Assembly (NCBI GenBank): GCA_965279135.1
Contig: OZ257133.1
Coordinates: forward strand, 2,604,001-2,668,000
DNA length: 64,000 bases
Reading direction: 5' to 3'
Origin: Croceimicrobium sp965279135
GTDB taxonomy: Bacteria > Bacteroidota > Bacteroidia > Flavobacteriales > Schleiferiaceae
Part shown: positions 61,422 through 64,000 of the stretch, piece after piece
Numbering within the stretch: the stretch's first letter is position 1
How the letters are laid out: each line of letters starts with the position of its first letter
The notes under the pieces: generated by a model
Told to the model about the DNA's origin: nothing
The model's database searches: none
Seen by the model: the letters and a program-made list of their open reading frames with translations, nothing else
Program-made: the position numbers and the translations under genes

Positions 61422-61451
61422 TTGTTCAATCCCCCTTCTGTCTTAAATTTG
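61422..61451 (+). promoter_or_regulatory. Consensus promoter of the sdh operon
   Basis: TTG at 61422-61424 and TAAATTTG at 61444-61451 are separated by exactly 19 bases, matching the full Bacteroidota promoter (TTG-N19-TAnnTTTG). Start of transcription near 61456 gives a leader of about 23 bases to the sdhC ATG at 61479. Confidence 0.65.
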
Positions 61452-61478
61452 TGGAATTACAATCGGCACAGACTAACT

Positions 61479-62168
61479 ATGGCAAAATCAGGTATTTTAG
61501 GATCATCCATCGCAAAGAAGTACTGGATGGCGATTACCGGCTTGTTTTTGATCAGCTTCCTGATCGTTCACCTTATTGGTAATCTGCAGCTCTTAGACCT
61601 CAGCACTGAGGGTCAAGAACAGTTCAATATCTACGCAAAATTCATGACCAGCTTCCCACTGATCAAGATTATCAGCTATGTCTTGTATTTCAGCATCCTT
61701 TTCCATGCCATAGACGGAATTGTTTTGGTCGCTCAAAACCGGAAAGCACGCCCCGTGCGCTATAAAAGCTGGAAACCCAATACAAATTCAATCTGGGCTT
61801 CCCGCAATATGGGACTCCTAGGTACTATTATTCTTGCCTTCATAGTGCTTCACATGGGTCAGTTCTGGTACGTAATGCACTGGGGGGAGATAGGTACCGA
61901 CGCTCAAGGGAACAAAGATTTAGCAACAGTTGTTATAACGACCTTCCAAGATGGAACCGCAGGAATGATATTCGTGATTCTTTATGCCATTTCAATGGCT
62001 GCAGTTGGTTTTCACCTTTGGCATGGATTCGCAAGTGCCTTCCAAACCTTTGGTATCAATCATAAACGGTATACCCCGATTATTGAAAAGGTTGGATACG
62101 GTTTTTCGGTTATCGTGCCCCTGGCCTATGCCATCATTCCTGTGTTCATTTTAATGGCTAAAAATTAA
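61479..62168 (+). CDS. sdhC: Succinate dehydrogenase cytochrome b subunit
   Basis: About 229 residues from MAKSGILGSS; an ATG 57 bases upstream lies in the promoter and was rejected. Five hydrophobic segments are present, with haem-ligand histidines in LISFLIVHLIGNLQL, SILFHAIDGIVLV, VLHMGQFWYVMH and AAVGFHLWHGFASAFQ. This is the diheme b-type (SdhC of TIGR02046 type) used with menaquinone. It precedes sdhA by 11 bases. It anchors the enzyme in the inner membrane and passes electrons to the quinone. Confidence 0.93.
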   Translation: MAKSGILGSSIAKKYWMAITGLFLISFLIVHLIGNLQLLDLSTEGQEQFNIYAKFMTSFPLIKIISYVLYFSILFHAIDGIVLVAQNRKARPVRYKSWKPNTNSIWASRNMGLLGTIILAFIVLHMGQFWYVMHWGEIGTDAQGNKDLATVVITTFQDGTAGMIFVILYAISMAAVGFHLWHGFASAFQTFGINHKRYTPIIEKVGYGFSVIVPLAYAIIPVFILMAKN

Positions 62169-62179
62169 AAGCAATCTCC

Positions 62180-64000
62180 ATGAAGTTAGATTCGAAAATT
62201 CCAGAGGGACCGCTCGAGAAAAAATGGCAGAATCACAAAGCCAATATCCGATTGGTAAACCCTGCCAACAAGAGGAATATCGATGTTATTGTTATTGGAA
62301 CGGGATTAGCTGGTAGTTCTGCCGCCGCATCTTTAGCGGAAATGGGCTACAATGTTAAAGCTTTCTGTTTTCAAGATTCTCCGCGTAGGGCGCACTCCAT
62401 TGCCGCTCAGGGAGGAATTAATGCAGCAAAAAATTATCAAAATGACGGTGATTCTGTTTACCGTCTGTTTTATGACACCATTAAAGGTGGCGACTACCGC
62501 TCACGTGAAGCCAATGTGTATCGCCTTGCTGAAGTATCCGCAAACATTATTGACCAGGCTGTAGCACAAGGAGTGCCTTTCGCTCGAGAGTATGGAGGAA
62601 ACCTGGATAACCGTTCATTCGGAGGTGTACAGGTAAGTCGTACCTTCTATGCCAAGGGCCAGACTGGACAGCAACTCTTGCTTGGTGCTTATTCAGCACT
62701 CAGCCGTCAAATCTCAAAAGGAAAGGTTAAGATGTATAACCGCCATGAGATGTTGGAAGTAGTTTTAGTTGATGGTAAGGCACGCGGAATTATCGCACGA
62801 AATCTTGTTACCGGTGAAATTCAACGCCATGGCGCACATGCAGTGGTGATTGCTTCAGGCGGTTATGGGAATGTATTCTTCCTTTCCACTAATGCCATGG
62901 GATCTAATGGCTCCGCGGCCTGGAAGGCTCATAAAAAGGGAGCACATTTTGCAAATCCCTGTTTCACACAAATTCACCCCACTTGTATTCCTGTTTCAGG
63001 AGATCATCAGTCTAAATTGACTTTGATGAGTGAATCTCTTCGAAATGATGGTCGCATCTGGGTACCTAAAGATCGTAAGGACGCTGAAGCTATTAGGGCT
63101 GGAAAGCTCAAGCCCACCGACCTAAGTGAGGAACAGCGAGATTACTACTTAGAGCGCCGTTATCCTTCTTTTGGTAACCTCGTACCTCGTGATGTTGCTT
63201 CCAGAGCGGCCAAAGAGCGTTGTGATGAGGGCTTTGGCGTAAACAAAACCGGTGAAGCAGTTTATCTGGATTTCGCTGCAGCCATTGAGCGCTATGGCAA
63301 AACAGAAGCCAATATCAAGGGAATAGAGAATCCGAGTCCGGAAAAAATCAATGAACTGGGAACTAAGGTTGTTGAGGCTAAGTATGGAAACCTCTTCGCC
63401 ATGTACGAGAAGATTGTAGATGACAATCCCTACCAAACCCCAATGATGATTTACCCAGCTGTGCATTATACAATGGGCGGCATCTGGGTCGACTATAATC
63501 TGATGACCAATGTTCCCGGCATGTTTGCGCTTGGAGAAGCTAATTTTTCGGACCATGGAGCAAATCGCTTAGGAGCATCTGCCTTAATGCAAGGATTAGC
63601 AGATGGCTATTTCGTGATTCCGTACACCATTGGCGATTATTTAGCAGATGAGATTCGTACAGGTGAAATTGACACCAATCACGAAGCATTCGAGCAAGCC
63701 GAGCAAGAAGTGCGCGGCACTATTGATAAACTGATGAATACCGAGGGTAATAGCCATAGTGTTGACCATTTCCACAAGCGATTAGGACGTATTATGTGGG
63801 ATAAATGTGGTATGGCCCGAAACGCCCAAGGTTTGCAAGAAGCCATTAAAGAAATCCGAGAATTAAGAGCTGATTTCTGGAAGAATGTTCGTGTAACGGG
63901 CAAGGCAGATGAAATGAATCCTGAACTGGATAAGGCCATGCGCGTTGCTGATTTCATGGAGCTGGGAGAATTGATGTGTAAAGATGCTCTGGAACGTGAA
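62180..64000 (+). CDS. sdhA: Succinate dehydrogenase/fumarate reductase flavoprotein subunit (3' end outside window)
   Basis: The first 607 codons are in the window and the frame is still open at base 64000. The dinucleotide-binding motif is VIGTGLAGSSAAASLA (G40-x-G42-x-x-G45), and the covalent FAD site is RRAHSIAAQGGIN (His72). AHFANPCFTQIHPTC, LSEESLRNDGRIW-like text (TLMSESLRNDGRIWV) and GEANFSDHGANRLGAS-type segments are the usual catalytic regions. It oxidises succinate to fumarate in the b-type complex with the preceding SdhC. The expected full length is about 640-670 residues. Confidence 0.95.
   Translation, partial: MKLDSKIPEGPLEKKWQNHKANIRLVNPANKRNIDVIVIGTGLAGSSAAASLAEMGYNVKAFCFQDSPRRAHSIAAQGGINAAKNYQNDGDSVYRLFYDTIKGGDYRSREANVYRLAEVSANIIDQAVAQGVPFAREYGGNLDNRSFGGVQVSRTFYAKGQTGQQLLLGAYSALSRQISKGKVKMYNRHEMLEVVLVDGKARGIIARNLVTGEIQRHGAHAVVIASGGYGNVFFLSTNAMGSNGSAAWKAHKKGAHFANPCFTQIHPTCIPVSGDHQSKLTLMSESLRNDGRIWVPKDRKDAEAIRAGKLKPTDLSEEQRDYYLERRYPSFGNLVPRDVASRAAKERCDEGFGVNKTGEAVYLDFAAAIERYGKTEANIKGIENPSPEKINELGTKVVEAKYGNLFAMYEKIVDDNPYQTPMMIYPAVHYTMGGIWVDYNLMTNVPGMFALGEANFSDHGANRLGASALMQGLADGYFVIPYTIGDYLADEIRTGEIDTNHEAFEQAEQEVRGTIDKLMNTEGNSHSVDHFHKRLGRIMWDKCGMARNAQGLQEAIKEIRELRADFWKNVRVTGKADEMNPELDKAMRVADFMELGELMCKDALERE

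Noticed and set aside
63149..63556. Minus-strand frames within sdhA
   Set aside because: These are antisense shadows of the SdhA coding sequence, which is unambiguous from its FAD motifs.

Overview
The window is a gene-dense stretch of a Bacteroidota chromosome, most likely a marine member of the Flavobacteriales. The evidence is: many matches to the Bacteroidota -7 promoter element TAnnTTTG, two of them with a TTG exactly 19 bases upstream; very few Shine-Dalgarno-like leaders; the Bacteroidota order of the suf operon with its DUF59 and DUF2480 genes; a b-type succinate dehydrogenase (SdhC then SdhA); and several secreted proteins with short signal peptides ending in AQ or GQ. The exact genus is not determined. 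I saw no rRNA, tRNA, CRISPR array, insertion sequence or prophage.

Region 1 (1-12991, all minus strand) is a surface-polysaccharide operon. It holds two MBOAT O-acetyltransferases each paired with a membrane-anchored SGNH/AlgX-like partner (one partner runs off the left edge), three sulfotransferase domains, an ABC-2 polysaccharide exporter (permease and ATPase), an O-antigen polymerase/ligase and several GT4 glycosyltransferases. Two genes are unusual fusions (sulfotransferase-GT4 and Wzy/WaaL-like-GT4), and one GT4 gene is broken by a one-base frameshift. The predicted product is a sulfated and O-acetylated glycan.

Region 2 (13-30 kb) is mixed: a Na/phosphate cotransporter, the anaerobic pyruvate formate-lyase pair pflB-pflA, a glycosylase-like protein, two GT-C type membrane proteins, a lipoprotein with a monohaem cytochrome c, a Crp/Fnr regulator, secreted proteins and acyltransferase-like membrane proteins. 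Upstream of pflB and of the cytochrome operon are FNR-type palindromes placed at exactly the same distance from a -7 element. The nearby Crp/Fnr protein has an FNR-like recognition helix, so a small anaerobic regulon is plausible.

Region 3 (30-40.3 kb) holds a poorly understood set (a possible OGG-fold protein, a two-domain PNPOx-like flavoprotein, a membrane protein coupled to a THEP1-type NTPase), a GyrI-like protein, a sugar porter, a UbiA/HAD/membrane-protein module resembling polyprenyl-phospho-pentose synthesis, and a PadR regulator with its membrane partner and a candidate operator.

Region 4 (40.3-47.8 kb) is a compact plus-strand run: esterase, dCMP deaminase, S41 protease, aldo/keto reductase and a large Lhr-type helicase, followed by a convergent SCO protein.

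Region 5 (47.9-56.5 kb) is the suf iron-sulfur assembly operon (sufA, B, C, D, S, a methyltransferase, sufE, DUF59, DUF2480, DUF3050), read on the minus strand. thiL is divergent from it. A 0.6 kb intergenic stretch at 58.6-59.2 kb holds a 123-base tandem repeat flanked by complementary seven-base repeat arrays. The window closes with an alpha/beta hydrolase, aminopeptidase P and the start of the sdhCA operon; sdhA runs off the right edge.
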